From JBBQKG01 sp038326655 (GTDB taxonomy: Bacteria > Actinomycetota > Thermoleophilia > Solirubrobacterales > JBBDJG01), in the NCBI GenBank assembly GCA_038326655.1, contig JBBQKG010000006.1:47430-111429 (forward strand): a stretch of DNA of 64,000 bases, written 5' to 3'. Every line of letters starts with the position of its first letter. Within the stretch, counting starts at the first letter, position 1. The notes beneath the pieces were generated by a model. That model did no database searches, had not been told where the DNA came from, and worked only from the letters and a program-made list of their open reading frames with translations. The position numbers and the translations under genes are program-made. Shown here piece by piece: positions 49,682-58,276 of the stretch.

Positions 49682-50722
49682 ATGGCGCGCAAACAATTGA
49701 CACTGCTGATCTCGGTGGCTGCTGCCGCCATGGTGCTGCTCGCCGTGGGCGCGTACGCTTACGACAACTCGCGCGACGATCTCGTCGTGCACGGCGTCAC
49801 CGTCGCGGGAGTGGACGTGGGCGGCCTGCACGCAAACGCGGCGCGACGCAAGCTCCACGCGCAGCTGAGCGGGGCGCTCGAGCGCCCGGTGCGGGTGGCC
49901 GTGGCCGGCCGCCACTTCCGGCTCACGCCTCGGGCCGCGAGCCTCACCGCAGACGTCGACGGCATGGTGGACGAGGCGCTTGCCCGCAGCCGGTCCGGCG
50001 GTCTGCCCGGACGGGTGTGGCGCGGCGTCACGGGCTCCCACGTGAACGCGGACCTGCCCGCGCAGGCAACCTACTCCACGATCGCGGTGCGCCGCTTCGT
50101 ACGGCGCGTGAAGCGCTCGATCGACCGCCCGCCGCGTGACGCCGACGTGCGCTTCGCGACGGCGAGCCTTCCCGCGGTCCCCTCCCAGACCGGGCTGAAG
50201 GTGAGCTACCGGCGGCTCCTGCGGCTGGTCGACGGCGCGCTCGTCGCGACGGGTTCGTCACGCTTCGTGCGGGCGAAGGTGAGGGTCAGCCATCCGAAGG
50301 TCACGACCGCAGACCTCGCGAAGAAGTATCCGGTGGTAGTCACGGTCGACCGCCCGGCCTTCAGGCTCCGGTTCTTCAAGCGGCTCAGGCTTGTCAAGAC
50401 CTATCCGATCGCGGTCGGGCGCGCGGGCCTCGAGACGCCCGCCGGGCTCTACCACATCCAGGACAAGCAGGTGAACCCGTCCTGGCACGTGCCCGACAGC
50501 GCCTGGGCGGGCGATCTCGCGGGCAAGGTGATCCCGCCTGGGCCCGACGACCCGATCAAGGCCCGGTGGATGGGAATCTTCGCGGGCGCGGGCATCCACG
50601 GCACCGAAGAGATCGGCTCGCTCGGCAGCGCCGCCTCGCACGGCTGCATCCGGATGTCGATCCCGGACGTCGAGGAGCTCTACGACCAGGTGCCGATCCT
50701 GTCGCCGGTCTTCATCCAGTAG
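49682..50722 (+). CDS. L,D-transpeptidase with PG-binding_4 (VanW-type) domain
   Basis: 346 aa, exported: N-terminal membrane anchor KQLTLLISVAAAAMVLLAVGAYAY. Residues about 45-215 form the peptidoglycan-binding_4 domain (VAGVDVGGLHANAARRKL). The YkuD catalytic domain follows (YPVVVTVDRPAFRLRFF, ETPAGLYHIQ) and ends with IHGTEEIGSLGSAASHGCIRM, where His and Cys are catalytic. It forms 3-3 cross-links or attaches proteins to the wall. GTG 49679 directly before the ATG is an alternative start. Confidence 0.93.
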   Translation: MARKQLTLLISVAAAAMVLLAVGAYAYDNSRDDLVVHGVTVAGVDVGGLHANAARRKLHAQLSGALERPVRVAVAGRHFRLTPRAASLTADVDGMVDEALARSRSGGLPGRVWRGVTGSHVNADLPAQATYSTIAVRRFVRRVKRSIDRPPRDADVRFATASLPAVPSQTGLKVSYRRLLRLVDGALVATGSSRFVRAKVRVSHPKVTTADLAKKYPVVVTVDRPAFRLRFFKRLRLVKTYPIAVGRAGLETPAGLYHIQDKQVNPSWHVPDSAWAGDLAGKVIPPGPDDPIKARWMGIFAGAGIHGTEEIGSLGSAASHGCIRMSIPDVEELYDQVPILSPVFIQ

Positions 50723-51014
50723 CGCCCGGCCCGGCGCCGATCTGGTCGACCGGGACCTCTTCCCATCCCTGGGAGGCCAAGGAGGCCTGTCGGGAGCCGT
50801 GCCGAAAACACAGGAGGCCGATCCACGCGTCGCGTGCCCGGCCCTCGACCTTCTTTCGCAGGACTGCGTAGAGAGCGGTCGAAGCGTCATTTGGTCCCTG
50901 CAAGGGGTGCCACGGTAGCTCCGGCGGCATGCGGTCGGGCGCCTCGCCCGCCTCGATCAGCTGGGCGTGGGTCGCGACCCGGCCGTCGTCGACGTTGATG
51001 AAGAACCCAGCCAC
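50712..51014 (-). CDS. Small protein of unknown function divergent from xerC
   Basis: 100 aa from GTG 51014, which follows the minus-strand box TACGAT (51023-51028) by 8 nt. Sequence features: AGFFINVDDGRVATHAQLIE, MPPELPWHPLQGPNDASTAL and WIGLLCFRHGSRQ. No membrane segment or known motif. The stop is 10 nt inside the end of the convergent L,D-transpeptidase gene, and its 5' end overlaps the proposed xerC start by 17 bp. Reasonable amino acid composition and a matching promoter support it. Confidence 0.6.
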   Translation of the reverse strand: MAGFFINVDDGRVATHAQLIEAGEAPDRMPPELPWHPLQGPNDASTALYAVLRKKVEGRARDAWIGLLCFRHGSRQASLASQGWEEVPVDQIGAGPGATG

Positions 51015-51963
51015 GCACGCAGATCGTAGGGACGAGGCCGTCGAAGACGCGCTCCCCGGCCCCTGGCGCGAGGCGCTCGTCGAGTTCGACCGCTCGCTCA
51101 CGGCGCGCGGGATGGCGGAGAAGACGAGGCGTGCCTACGGACAGGACGTCGGCCAGCTCGCGCGCTGGGCCGCCGCGGCGGGCGTGTCCCCGGGCGACGT
51201 CGGACATCGCCTGCTGCGCCGGTACGCCGCGCATCTCGCCTCCGCGCCCCGCGAGGGCGGCCGGGACCTGTCGCGTCAGACCGTTGCCCGCAAGCTTGCG
51301 GCGATTCGATCGTTCTATGGATACATGGTTGAACGCGGCGCGCTCGACCAGAACCCCGCCGACCTCGTTCCCTCGCCGCCCCGGCCGAGGGGGCTGCCGC
51401 GTGCCCTCCGCGCCGACGAGGTCGAGCGCCTGCTCGACCGGATCCCCACCCGCACACCGCTGGAGACCCGCGACCGGTCGCTGTTCGAGCTGGCCTACTC
51501 GTGCGGACTGCGCTGCGAGGAGATCGTGAACCTGGACCTGGACGCGATCGACTTCGACGCCGAGGAGCTCCGGGTGCTAGGCAAGGGCTCCAAGACCCGT
51601 TTGGTGCCGGTCGGCGAGCCGGCCCAGCTTGCGATCGAGCGGTACCTGAGCACGGCTCGGCCGGCGCTTCGCAGCGACCCCGCCGAGCCCGCGCTGTTCC
51701 TGTCGAAGACGGGCCGGCGCCTGTCTGCCTCGGACGTCCGCCGCCGCCTGCGCGTCTGGCTGCGCCAGGCGAGCATGGCGGCCAGCGTCTCACCGCACGT
51801 CCTCAGGCACTCGTTCGCGACCCATCTGCTCGAAGGCGGGGCCGACCTGCGCACGATCCAGGAGCTGCTCGGCCACGCCAGTCTGTCCACGACCCAGCTA
51901 TACACTCGGGTAGAGTCAAGCCGGTTGCGTCGCCAGTACGCAAGGAGCCACCCGCGGGCGTAG
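50998..51963 (+). CDS. xerC: Tyrosine recombinase XerC/XerD family
   Basis: 321 aa. N-terminal core-binding domain (EFDRSLTARGMAEKTRRAYGQDVGQLARWAA) and catalytic domain with all residues: Arg in SCGLRCEEIV, Lys in GKGSKTRLVP, HVLRHSFATHLLEGG, LLGHASLSTTQ and Tyr in QLYTRV. It resolves chromosome dimers with a second Xer protein at dif. Location beside whiG agrees with the chromosomal Xer and not a mobile integrase. ATG 50998 is the only reasonable start. Confidence 0.93.
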   Translation: MKNPATHADRRDEAVEDALPGPWREALVEFDRSLTARGMAEKTRRAYGQDVGQLARWAAAAGVSPGDVGHRLLRRYAAHLASAPREGGRDLSRQTVARKLAAIRSFYGYMVERGALDQNPADLVPSPPRPRGLPRALRADEVERLLDRIPTRTPLETRDRSLFELAYSCGLRCEEIVNLDLDAIDFDAEELRVLGKGSKTRLVPVGEPAQLAIERYLSTARPALRSDPAEPALFLSKTGRRLSASDVRRRLRVWLRQASMAASVSPHVLRHSFATHLLEGGADLRTIQELLGHASLSTTQLYTRVESSRLRRQYARSHPRA

Positions 51964-52001
51964 CTGTCCAAGCTTCGCCCGAACTATTTGGAGTCATTCA
52001 C

Positions 52002-52781
52002 ATGCGGCAGACCGACCTCAAAGACGTTTGGTCGCGCTACAAGAAGACCGGCGACGAGAAAGCACGTGAGCAACTGGTGCTCGCCTATTCGCCTCTGGTC
52101 AAGTTCGTGGCGGGCCGAATGTCGAGCGGCCTCCCGGCGCACATCGAGGAGACGGACCTCATCTCCTACGGCCTGCTCGGGCTGATCGGCGCGATCGAGC
52201 GCTTCGACTTGCAGCGGGAGATCAAGTTCGAGACCTTCGCCGTCTCCCGGATCAAGGGCTCGATCATCGACGAGCTCCGCTCGCTCGACTGGGTGCCGCG
52301 CTCGGTGCGCGCGAAGGCGCGCGAGATCGAGGGCGCCCAGACCAGGCTCGAACACGAGCTTGGCCGCGTGGCGACCGATCAGGAGGTCGCGGACTCGCTC
52401 GAGATGACGCTCCAGGACTTCCAGGAGAGCCTGCTCCAGATCTCCAACTCGACTGTGGTCGCGCTCGACGAGCTTTGGACGGTCTCGGACTCGAGCGGCG
52501 ACCAGGTCTCGCTGCTCGACACGATGAAGGACCCGAACGCGGTCGACCCCGCCCGCGAGCTCGGCGTCAGCGAGCTGAAGGACCGCCTCGCAAACGCGAT
52601 CTCGCGGCTGCCCGAGCGCGAGAAGCTCGTGATCGCGCTCTACTACTACGAGAACCTGACGCTCCGAGAGATCGGCGAGGTGCTCGGCGTGACGGAGTCA
52701 CGGGTGTCTCAGTTGCACACGAAGGCAGTGCTCCGCCTGAAGTCACGGCTTCAGACCGAGATCGAAGTCCCCGCCGACTGA
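52002..52781 (+). CDS. whiG: RNA polymerase sigma factor, WhiG/FliA type
   Basis: 259-aa group 3 sigma factor. Region 2 is DLISYGLLGLIGAIERFD and FETFAVSRIKGSIIDELRSLDW; region 3 follows with PRSVRAKAREIEGA; region 4.2 is LTLREIGEVLGVTESRVSQLH. The xerC/dprA neighbourhood is that of streptomycete whiG, the sporulation sigma; FliA (motility) is the other possibility since no flagellar genes are seen. TTTGGAG lies 11 nt before ATG 52002. No anti-sigma gene is adjacent. Confidence 0.88.
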   Translation: MRQTDLKDVWSRYKKTGDEKAREQLVLAYSPLVKFVAGRMSSGLPAHIEETDLISYGLLGLIGAIERFDLQREIKFETFAVSRIKGSIIDELRSLDWVPRSVRAKAREIEGAQTRLEHELGRVATDQEVADSLEMTLQDFQESLLQISNSTVVALDELWTVSDSSGDQVSLLDTMKDPNAVDPARELGVSELKDRLANAISRLPEREKLVIALYYYENLTLREIGEVLGVTESRVSQLHTKAVLRLKSRLQTEIEVPAD

Positions 52782-52807
52782 AGCAGTTGCGGCCTTTCCT
52801 CAACTCG

Positions 52808-52813
52808 TAGAAT
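52808..52813 (+). promoter_or_regulatory. -10 box of the EF-G-like gene
   Basis: TAGAAT with a leader of about 33 nt containing GGGAAGGGAGG before ATG 52853, a conventional leadered promoter. Confidence 0.5.
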
Positions 52814-52852
52814 CCGAGTCTCGGGCCACCTACGAGGGAAGGGAGGCAGCTG

Positions 52853-54946
52853 ATGGCGCACAAGGGCGCGCAGCGCATCAGGAACATCGCGATCGTCGGC
52901 CACCGGGGATCGGGGAAGACGTCGCTGAACGAGGCGATCCTCTACGAGGCGGGCGTGATCAACCGCCTGGGAGTCGTGGGCGACGGCACCACCGTCTCCG
53001 ACTCCGAGCCGGACGAGGCCGAGCGGGAGATGTCGATCTCCGCCTCGCTCTCGGCTTTCGAGCACGACGATCGCAAGATCAATCTGATCGACACGCCGGG
53101 CGACCCGAGCTTCATCGCCGACGCGCTCGCTGCGCTCGGCGTCTGCGAGAGCGCGATCTTCGTCGTCAACGGCGTGATGGGGGTCGAGGTCTCGACCGAC
53201 CGGCTGTGGCAGCGCGCCCGGGAGCGCGAGCTTGCGCGCCTCGTGTTCGTGAACATGCTCGACCGCGAGCGGGCCGATTTCTTCCGCACGCTGGACTCCC
53301 TCAAGGACGCGTTCGGGCCACACGTGGTGGCGACCGAGATCCCGATCGGCGCCGAGCACGAGCTCCGGGGGATCGTCGACCTGATCGACATGAAGGCATT
53401 CGAGTACGCGGGCGCCGGCCGCTCCAGCGGTACCGAGATCCCGATTCCGGACGACGTCGCCGCGCAGGCCGAGGAGTACCGCGAGAAGCTGATGGACGAG
53501 GTCGCCGAGAACTCCGACGACCTCATGGAGCGCTACCTCGACGGAGAGGAGATCTCGCACGACGAGATCGTCACCGCGCTGAAGGACGGCGTCACGAGTG
53601 GCACGATCTTCCCCGTGACCTGCGGGGTCGCGACCAAGAATCTCGGCACCGATCGCCTGCTCGACGCGCTCGTCTCCGACCTGCCGTCGCCCGCCAAGAA
53701 GGGCACTGTCAAGGCGCGAGACGCGGAGGGCAACGAGGTCGAGATCTCGCCGGACGAGTCCGCGGACACGGTCGCGTTCGTCTGGAAGACGTTGGCCGAT
53801 CCGTTTGCCGGGCGCATCAACCTGTTCCGGGTCTACTCGGGGCTGCTGAAGGCGGACTCGCACCTCACCAACCTGCGCGCACACAACAAGGAGCGGATGG
53901 GCCAGCTGCTGATGCCGCAGGGCAAGGAGATGGGTCATGCCGAGGAGTTCGGCCCGGGCGACATCGGCGCGGTCGCGAAGCTCAAGGAGACCCACTCGGG
54001 CGACGTGCTGTCCTCGAAGGACTCCGGGATCTCGTTCCCGGCGCTGGGGCTGCCGGGCGCCGTGATGGCGTTCGCGATCGAGCCGAAGTCGAAGGGCGAC
54101 GAGGAGAAGGTCGGCAGCGCGCTGCGCCGCCTCCAGGAGGAGGACCCGACGCTCGACTTCCACCGCGATCCGCAGACCGGCGAGCAGATCATCGCCGGGC
54201 TGTCGCAGGTTCACGTCGAGGTTATCGTGGACCGGATGAAGCGCCGCTTCGGCGCCGAGGTGAACCTCAAGCCGCCGCGCGTGCCCTACCAGGAGACGAT
54301 CAAGGGCTCCTCGAAGGCGCAGGGCCGTTACAAGAAGCAGACCGGCGGCCGCGGCCAGTTCGGCGACTGCCACATCGAGATGGAGCCCCTTGAGCACGGC
54401 GGCGGCTTCGAGTTCGTCAACCGCATCAAGGGCGGCGTGATCCCGACGAGCTTCATCCCGGCGGTCGAGAAGGGGATCCGGGAAGCGATGCAGGAGGGGG
54501 TCGTCGCGGGCTACCCGATGCTCGACGTCAGGATCACCCTGTACGACGGCTCCTACCACACGGTCGACTCGTCGGAGATGGCCTTCAAGATCGCCGGCTC
54601 GATGGCTTTCAAGAAGGCGGCCGAGCAGGCCCAGCCGACGCTGCTCGAGCCGATCATGGAGGCGCGCGTGGTGGTGCCCGAGGACGCCGTGGGCGACGTG
54701 ATCGGCGACCTCAACGGACGCCGGGGCCATCCGCTCGGCATGGAGCCGAAGGGCGGCATGACCGAGATCAAGGCTGAGGTCCCGATGGCGGAGATGCTCA
54801 ACTACGCGCCCGATCTTCGCTCGATCACAGGCGGGCGCGGCGAGTACTCGATGGAGTTCGCCCGCTACGAGGAGGTGCCGGCACACCTCGCGCAGAAGGT
54901 GATCTCAGCCGCGCAGACCGAGGAGGAAGCGACCGCAAAGGCCTGA
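52853..54946 (+). CDS. Elongation factor G paralogue (FusA2/EF-G2 type)
   Basis: 697 aa with all EF-G domains, but an aberrant G domain: P-loop GHRGSGKTSL instead of GHVDHGKTT, DTPGDPSF in place of DTPGHVDF (the catalytic His is lost) and NMLDRERAD where NKMDR binds guanine. Domain IV (PRVPYQETIKGSSKAQGRYKKQTGGRGQFGD) and domain V are well preserved. This pattern matches EF-G-like proteins of actinobacteria that bind GTP but may not hydrolyse it well. No rpsG, rpsL or tuf is adjacent. Probably a ribosome-associated factor of specialised role. Confidence 0.88.
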   Translation: MAHKGAQRIRNIAIVGHRGSGKTSLNEAILYEAGVINRLGVVGDGTTVSDSEPDEAEREMSISASLSAFEHDDRKINLIDTPGDPSFIADALAALGVCESAIFVVNGVMGVEVSTDRLWQRARERELARLVFVNMLDRERADFFRTLDSLKDAFGPHVVATEIPIGAEHELRGIVDLIDMKAFEYAGAGRSSGTEIPIPDDVAAQAEEYREKLMDEVAENSDDLMERYLDGEEISHDEIVTALKDGVTSGTIFPVTCGVATKNLGTDRLLDALVSDLPSPAKKGTVKARDAEGNEVEISPDESADTVAFVWKTLADPFAGRINLFRVYSGLLKADSHLTNLRAHNKERMGQLLMPQGKEMGHAEEFGPGDIGAVAKLKETHSGDVLSSKDSGISFPALGLPGAVMAFAIEPKSKGDEEKVGSALRRLQEEDPTLDFHRDPQTGEQIIAGLSQVHVEVIVDRMKRRFGAEVNLKPPRVPYQETIKGSSKAQGRYKKQTGGRGQFGDCHIEMEPLEHGGGFEFVNRIKGGVIPTSFIPAVEKGIREAMQEGVVAGYPMLDVRITLYDGSYHTVDSSEMAFKIAGSMAFKKAAEQAQPTLLEPIMEARVVVPEDAVGDVIGDLNGRRGHPLGMEPKGGMTEIKAEVPMAEMLNYAPDLRSITGGRGEYSMEFARYEEVPAHLAQKVISAAQTEEEATAKA

Positions 54947-54997
54947 AGCGGTCGTTTCATGACAGTTCCCTTGTCGCGCCGGGGGTGCTCGACCCCT

Positions 54998-55003
54998 ACA
55001 GTT
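54998..55003 (+). promoter_or_regulatory. -10 box of the zinc-finger-like unknown gene
   Basis: TACAGT, 10 nt before ATG 55014, nearly leaderless. Confidence 0.35.
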
Positions 55004-55013
55004 AGGGCTGGTA

Positions 55014-55814
55014 ATGAGCCGTTTGCCGCAGATAGAGGAGCACACCGCCTGCGACGTCTGCCATCGGACGATGCTCAAGGGCGAGTGGGCCGAGCCGTAC
55101 CTGACGCCTTCCCGCGAGCGGCGCCTCGTGTGTCAGCTCTGCGCGCCCCACGCGCAGCGCGAAGGCTGGATCCGCGAGTCCGCCGCGCCGAACGCGCCGG
55201 CCCAGCCACAGCGCCAGCCGGAGCGGCGAGGCTTCCGGCGGTTCGCCGCCCGGCGCCGCGAGGCCGCGTCGACCTTCAGGGAGGCGGCCGCGGAGCGGGA
55301 ACCCGAGAACCAGCCCCCCCGGGAGGACACGACCGAGGGCAACGGCCACGACGAGGCGAGCGCCGCTCCCGTCCTGGCCCGCCTGCGCAAGCGGGCCGAG
55401 CCGCGGAAGCCACGGCAGATCCATGCGGTGCCGACCAATGCCCAGCTCAAGATCGGCCGGGCGCTCGACCTCTTCAACGCCTCCGAGCATCCCCGCACGA
55501 TCGGCGGCCTCGCCCGCACGCTCGGCGCGCCCAGCGCGAGCGCGGTGCCGGCAAAGGCCTCGGCCGCAGAGATCGCCCTGACGATCGCCTGGGAGCTTTC
55601 GTGGTACCAGTTCACGGTCGACCTGTCCGATCCGCACGAGCCGGTGCAGTTGCGTGCGCAGGGCCAGGAGCTCGCCGAGCTGGACGAGGGCGTGCGCGCC
55701 TGGAACCTGGAGACCGACGAGGAGGGCTGCCTCGCCCCGATCGGCTCCTCCGAGCAGGACACCAAGCCGGAGCCGGTCGCGGCCACGCAATCCGGTGGCG
55801 AAGCGCTCGACTAG
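55014..55814 (+). CDS. Unknown protein with N-terminal zinc finger
   Basis: 266 aa. Residues 13-43 hold CDVCHRTM and CQLCAPH, a probable four-Cys zinc knuckle. A Pro/Arg/Glu-rich linker spans about 55-135. The C-terminal half (NAQLKIGRALDLFNASEHPRT, ALTIAWELSWYQFTVDLSD) looks like a folded domain, with DLSDPHEPVQLRAQGQEL near the end. I know of no named family. It lies between the EF-G paralogue and a small basic protein, suggesting an RNA- or ribosome-related role, which is only inference. Confidence 0.7.
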   Translation: MSRLPQIEEHTACDVCHRTMLKGEWAEPYLTPSRERRLVCQLCAPHAQREGWIRESAAPNAPAQPQRQPERRGFRRFAARRREAASTFREAAAEREPENQPPREDTTEGNGHDEASAAPVLARLRKRAEPRKPRQIHAVPTNAQLKIGRALDLFNASEHPRTIGGLARTLGAPSASAVPAKASAAEIALTIAWELSWYQFTVDLSDPHEPVQLRAQGQELAELDEGVRAWNLETDEEGCLAPIGSSEQDTKPEPVAATQSGGEALD

Positions 55815-55895
55815 CGCCTATTCTCGTTCAGAGCCCTCGTGCCGCCCCTGTGCGGGGGAGGACCGCAACGCTGCGGGGCGAACCAAAGGAGTCGC

Positions 55896-56108
55896 ATGAT
55901 CTACTGCGTGATACCCGAGGCGCTCGCCGGCGACCTCTTCGACAGGCTCGAGAAGTACTACGAGGACGATCCCGGCGTCGAGGTGATCGTCGACCGGCGC
56001 AAGTCCGAGCGCCGCGAGCGTGGCTCGACCGGCGGCGGGCAGCGCGAGCTTCGCGACCGGCGACGTCGCCGTCCCGGCGCGTTCTTGAGTACGAACGTCC
56101 CCTCCTGA
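55896..56108 (+). CDS. Small basic protein of unknown function
   Basis: 70 aa. The N-terminal half (IYCVIPEALAGDLFDRLEKYYEDDPGVEVIVDRR) looks like one helix flanked by strands; the C-terminal half is highly basic (RELRDRRRRRPGAF), suited to nucleic acid binding. AAAGGAG lies 5-11 nt before ATG 55896, and TATTCT at 55819-55824 may drive a leader of about 65 nt. RNase H begins 1 nt after the stop. Confidence 0.75.
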   Translation: MIYCVIPEALAGDLFDRLEKYYEDDPGVEVIVDRRKSERRERGSTGGGQRELRDRRRRRPGAFLSTNVPS

Positions 56109-56109
56109 C

Positions 56110-56535
56110 TTGAGCGGCCCCGACCGCGTTGTCGTCCATGTGGACGGCGGCGCGCGCGGAAACCCGGGGCCGGCCGGCGTGGGCGTCGTGCTGACCGACG
56201 AGCGCGGGGCGGAGGTGGGGCGGGCGAACGCCTACATCGGCGAGGCGACCAACAACGTGGCCGAATACCGCGCGCTGCTGCTCGGCCTCGACCGCGCGCA
56301 TGCCCTGGGCGCCAGCGAGCTCGAGATCGTCAACGACTCGGAGCTGATCGCACGCCAGCTGACGGGTCAGTACAAGGTCAAGAAGGAGGATCTGCGCATG
56401 CTGCACGCACAGGCACGGCAGGCGCTGAACGCCTTCGAGCGCTGGTCGATCCGGTCGGTCCCGCGCGCGCAGAACGAGGTCGCCGACGCGCTCGTGAACG
56501 AGGCGATCGACGCCCGTGCGTCCACGACCGGCTGA
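56110..56535 (+). CDS. Ribonuclease HI-like protein
   Basis: 141 aa. Active-site residues are intact: Asp in HVDGGARGNPGPAGVG, Glu in NNVAEYRALLLGL, Asp in EIVNDSELI and the final Asp in NEVADALVNEA. Lacks the basic protrusion of E. coli RNase HI and matches the short actinobacterial type (Rv2228c N-terminal-like). TTG 56110 directly follows the previous gene, so the two are probably cotranslated. Confidence 0.92.
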   Translation: MSGPDRVVVHVDGGARGNPGPAGVGVVLTDERGAEVGRANAYIGEATNNVAEYRALLLGLDRAHALGASELEIVNDSELIARQLTGQYKVKKEDLRMLHAQARQALNAFERWSIRSVPRAQNEVADALVNEAIDARASTTG

Positions 56536-56576
56536 GGCGTCGCGGCGCAGGCGCGAATCGGCCTGGCGAGTGCCCG

Positions 56577-56582
56577 TACAAT
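56577..56582 (+). promoter_or_regulatory. -10 box of the three-helix membrane protein gene
   Basis: TACAAT, a good consensus match, about 34 nt before ATG 56617. Confidence 0.45.
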
Positions 56583-56616
56583 TGGAGCGCGGCAGGACGT
56601 CCGCACTCCCCACCTG

Positions 56617-57096
56617 ATGGCAGGAAACGACCCCACCGAAACCGGCGGACTGTTCATCGGCCGCCGCCCCGGCACGGCACCGCTGCGCTATCGCGGCAAG
56701 CCGGCCGATGCGCCCGGCGGACGCCGCCGCGCCGACGCCGTGCTCGCTGCGGGGATCCTGGTGGTGGAGACCCTGCTGCTCTCGACGCTCTGGGGCCCGC
56801 AGCCTGCGGGCTGGCTCTGGATCGGGTCGCAGCTGTTCCACGCGACCGACTCGGTCAGCTTCGGCCTCCTGGTCGCGTTCGTGGGGATGCTGGGCACGAT
56901 CTTTGCGACGATCGCGCTCGCGATGCGTCTCGACCGCGCGTGGAAGCTCGTGCGCCGCGCGAGCGGCCACGAGCAGAAGAAGGGGGCGCTCGAGACGATC
57001 TTCGTGATTAGCATGGTGATCGCGGGTAGCGCGTTCTTTATCTGGTTCCTGATCATCCACGGACCGGGGCCGGACCTCACGTCGAGTCAGGGTTGA
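56617..57096 (+). CDS. Three-helix membrane protein of unknown function
   Basis: 159 aa. A Gly/Arg-rich N-terminus of about 40 residues (GGLFIGRRPGTAPLRYRG), then hydrophobic segments near residues 42-60, 75-100 and 128-148, with a basic loop (RLDRAWKLVRRASGHEQKK) between the second and third. Not recognised as any family. Followed by an aminotransferase 34 nt downstream. Confidence 0.72.
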   Translation: MAGNDPTETGGLFIGRRPGTAPLRYRGKPADAPGGRRRADAVLAAGILVVETLLLSTLWGPQPAGWLWIGSQLFHATDSVSFGLLVAFVGMLGTIFATIALAMRLDRAWKLVRRASGHEQKKGALETIFVISMVIAGSAFFIWFLIIHGPGPDLTSSQG

Positions 57097-57130
57097 GCCG
57101 GCCAACACGCTTGCGCCGCGCCGATCGTTG

Positions 57131-58276
57131 ATGGGACTGCTCGACTACTACCGCCAGTTCGACGACCTCGACCAATCCGAGGTGAACCGCGGGCTGCGCG
57201 AGCAGCGGGCCCGGGAGAAGGCGCTTGCGCTCGAGCGCGTGCCCGTGCTCGACCTGTCGGGCACGGAGTGGCCCGAGTCGCCCAGCGCCGACGTGGTGAG
57301 CGCGTCCGTCTTCCAGGCGCGCGGCCGGCTGAACGGCTACCCGGACCACTACGCGACCCGCGTGAAACGCGAGCTCTCCGAGCGTCACTACATCCGAATG
57401 GAGCAGATCGTGTTCGGCAACGGCGCGTCCGAGCTGATGAAGACCGCCGCCTACCTGCTGCTGTCTGATCGCACCGAGCTCGTGACGCCGTGGCCGTCTC
57501 ATCCCCTGGTTCCGTCGATCGCGGCGCGCGCCGGGGCGCGGGCGGTGGAGGTGGAGCTCGCCGACGGCTCGCCCGACCCGGCGGCGGTGCTCGACGCGGT
57601 CAACGAGCGCACCCGCGTGGTCGTGATCTGCAACCCGAACGATCCCACCGGCGGATATCTGGAGTCACCGCGAATCGCCGAGCTGGCCTCGCGCCTGCCC
57701 GAGCACGTGCACCTGTTCGTCGACGAGGCCTACATCCAGTTCCAGGACGTCGAGGAAGCCGACAACTGCCTGCGGCTGGTCGAGCTCTTCCCGCGGCTGC
57801 TCGTGTTCCGGACGTTCTCGAAGGCCTACGGGCTCTCCGGGCTGCGGGCCGGGTACGTGATCGGCGCGGCGGCGGCGACGTCGTTCCTCGCGTCGCTCGC
57901 GCCCATGCTGGGCGTGAACGCCCTCACCCAGGCGGCCACCCTTCAGGCCCTGCGGATCGGCGACCGCGACCTCGACCGGCGGCGGGCCGGCGTGATCGAG
58001 CAGCGCGCGCGACTCTACGAGGGCTTGGAGAGCTTGCCTGTCGAAGCTCCGCCGAGCCAGGCCAACTTCGTCTGGCTCCGCGCGGCCGGCATGAGCGGGG
58101 CGGAGCTTGCCGCCCAGCTCGAGCTCGCGCGCGTGCGGGTCGCACCGGGCGAGCTGCTCGGAGACGAGCGCTACGTGCGGGCCGCGATTCGCGACGCGCA
58201 CGCCACCGATCGGCTGCTGTGGGCGCTTCGCGAGGTCCTCGGCGAGCGGCGGACCGTCCCCGCGGGCACGCTTTGA
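57131..58276 (+). CDS. HisC-like class I/II aminotransferase
   Basis: PLP-dependent enzyme, 381 aa. YPDHYATRVKRELSERH and FGNGASELMKTAAYLL near the substrate site, VICNPNDPTGGYL, LFVDEAYIQFQ with the PLP-binding Asp, FRTFSKAYGLSGLRAGY with the Schiff-base Lys, and the C-terminal Arg region. Closest in layout to histidinol-phosphate or threonine-phosphate aminotransferases; no his operon is near, so the substrate is open. ATG 57131 is chosen (TTG 57128 precedes it). The stop overlaps the lipoprotein gene as TTGA. Confidence 0.88.
   Translation: MGLLDYYRQFDDLDQSEVNRGLREQRAREKALALERVPVLDLSGTEWPESPSADVVSASVFQARGRLNGYPDHYATRVKRELSERHYIRMEQIVFGNGASELMKTAAYLLLSDRTELVTPWPSHPLVPSIAARAGARAVEVELADGSPDPAAVLDAVNERTRVVVICNPNDPTGGYLESPRIAELASRLPEHVHLFVDEAYIQFQDVEEADNCLRLVELFPRLLVFRTFSKAYGLSGLRAGYVIGAAAATSFLASLAPMLGVNALTQAATLQALRIGDRDLDRRRAGVIEQRARLYEGLESLPVEAPPSQANFVWLRAAGMSGAELAAQLELARVRVAPGELLGDERYVRAAIRDAHATDRLLWALREVLGERRTVPAGTL

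Noticed and set aside
50998..51963. Integrase of a mobile element
   Set aside because: Short Xer-type protein beside whiG, no attachment-site duplication or phage genes.
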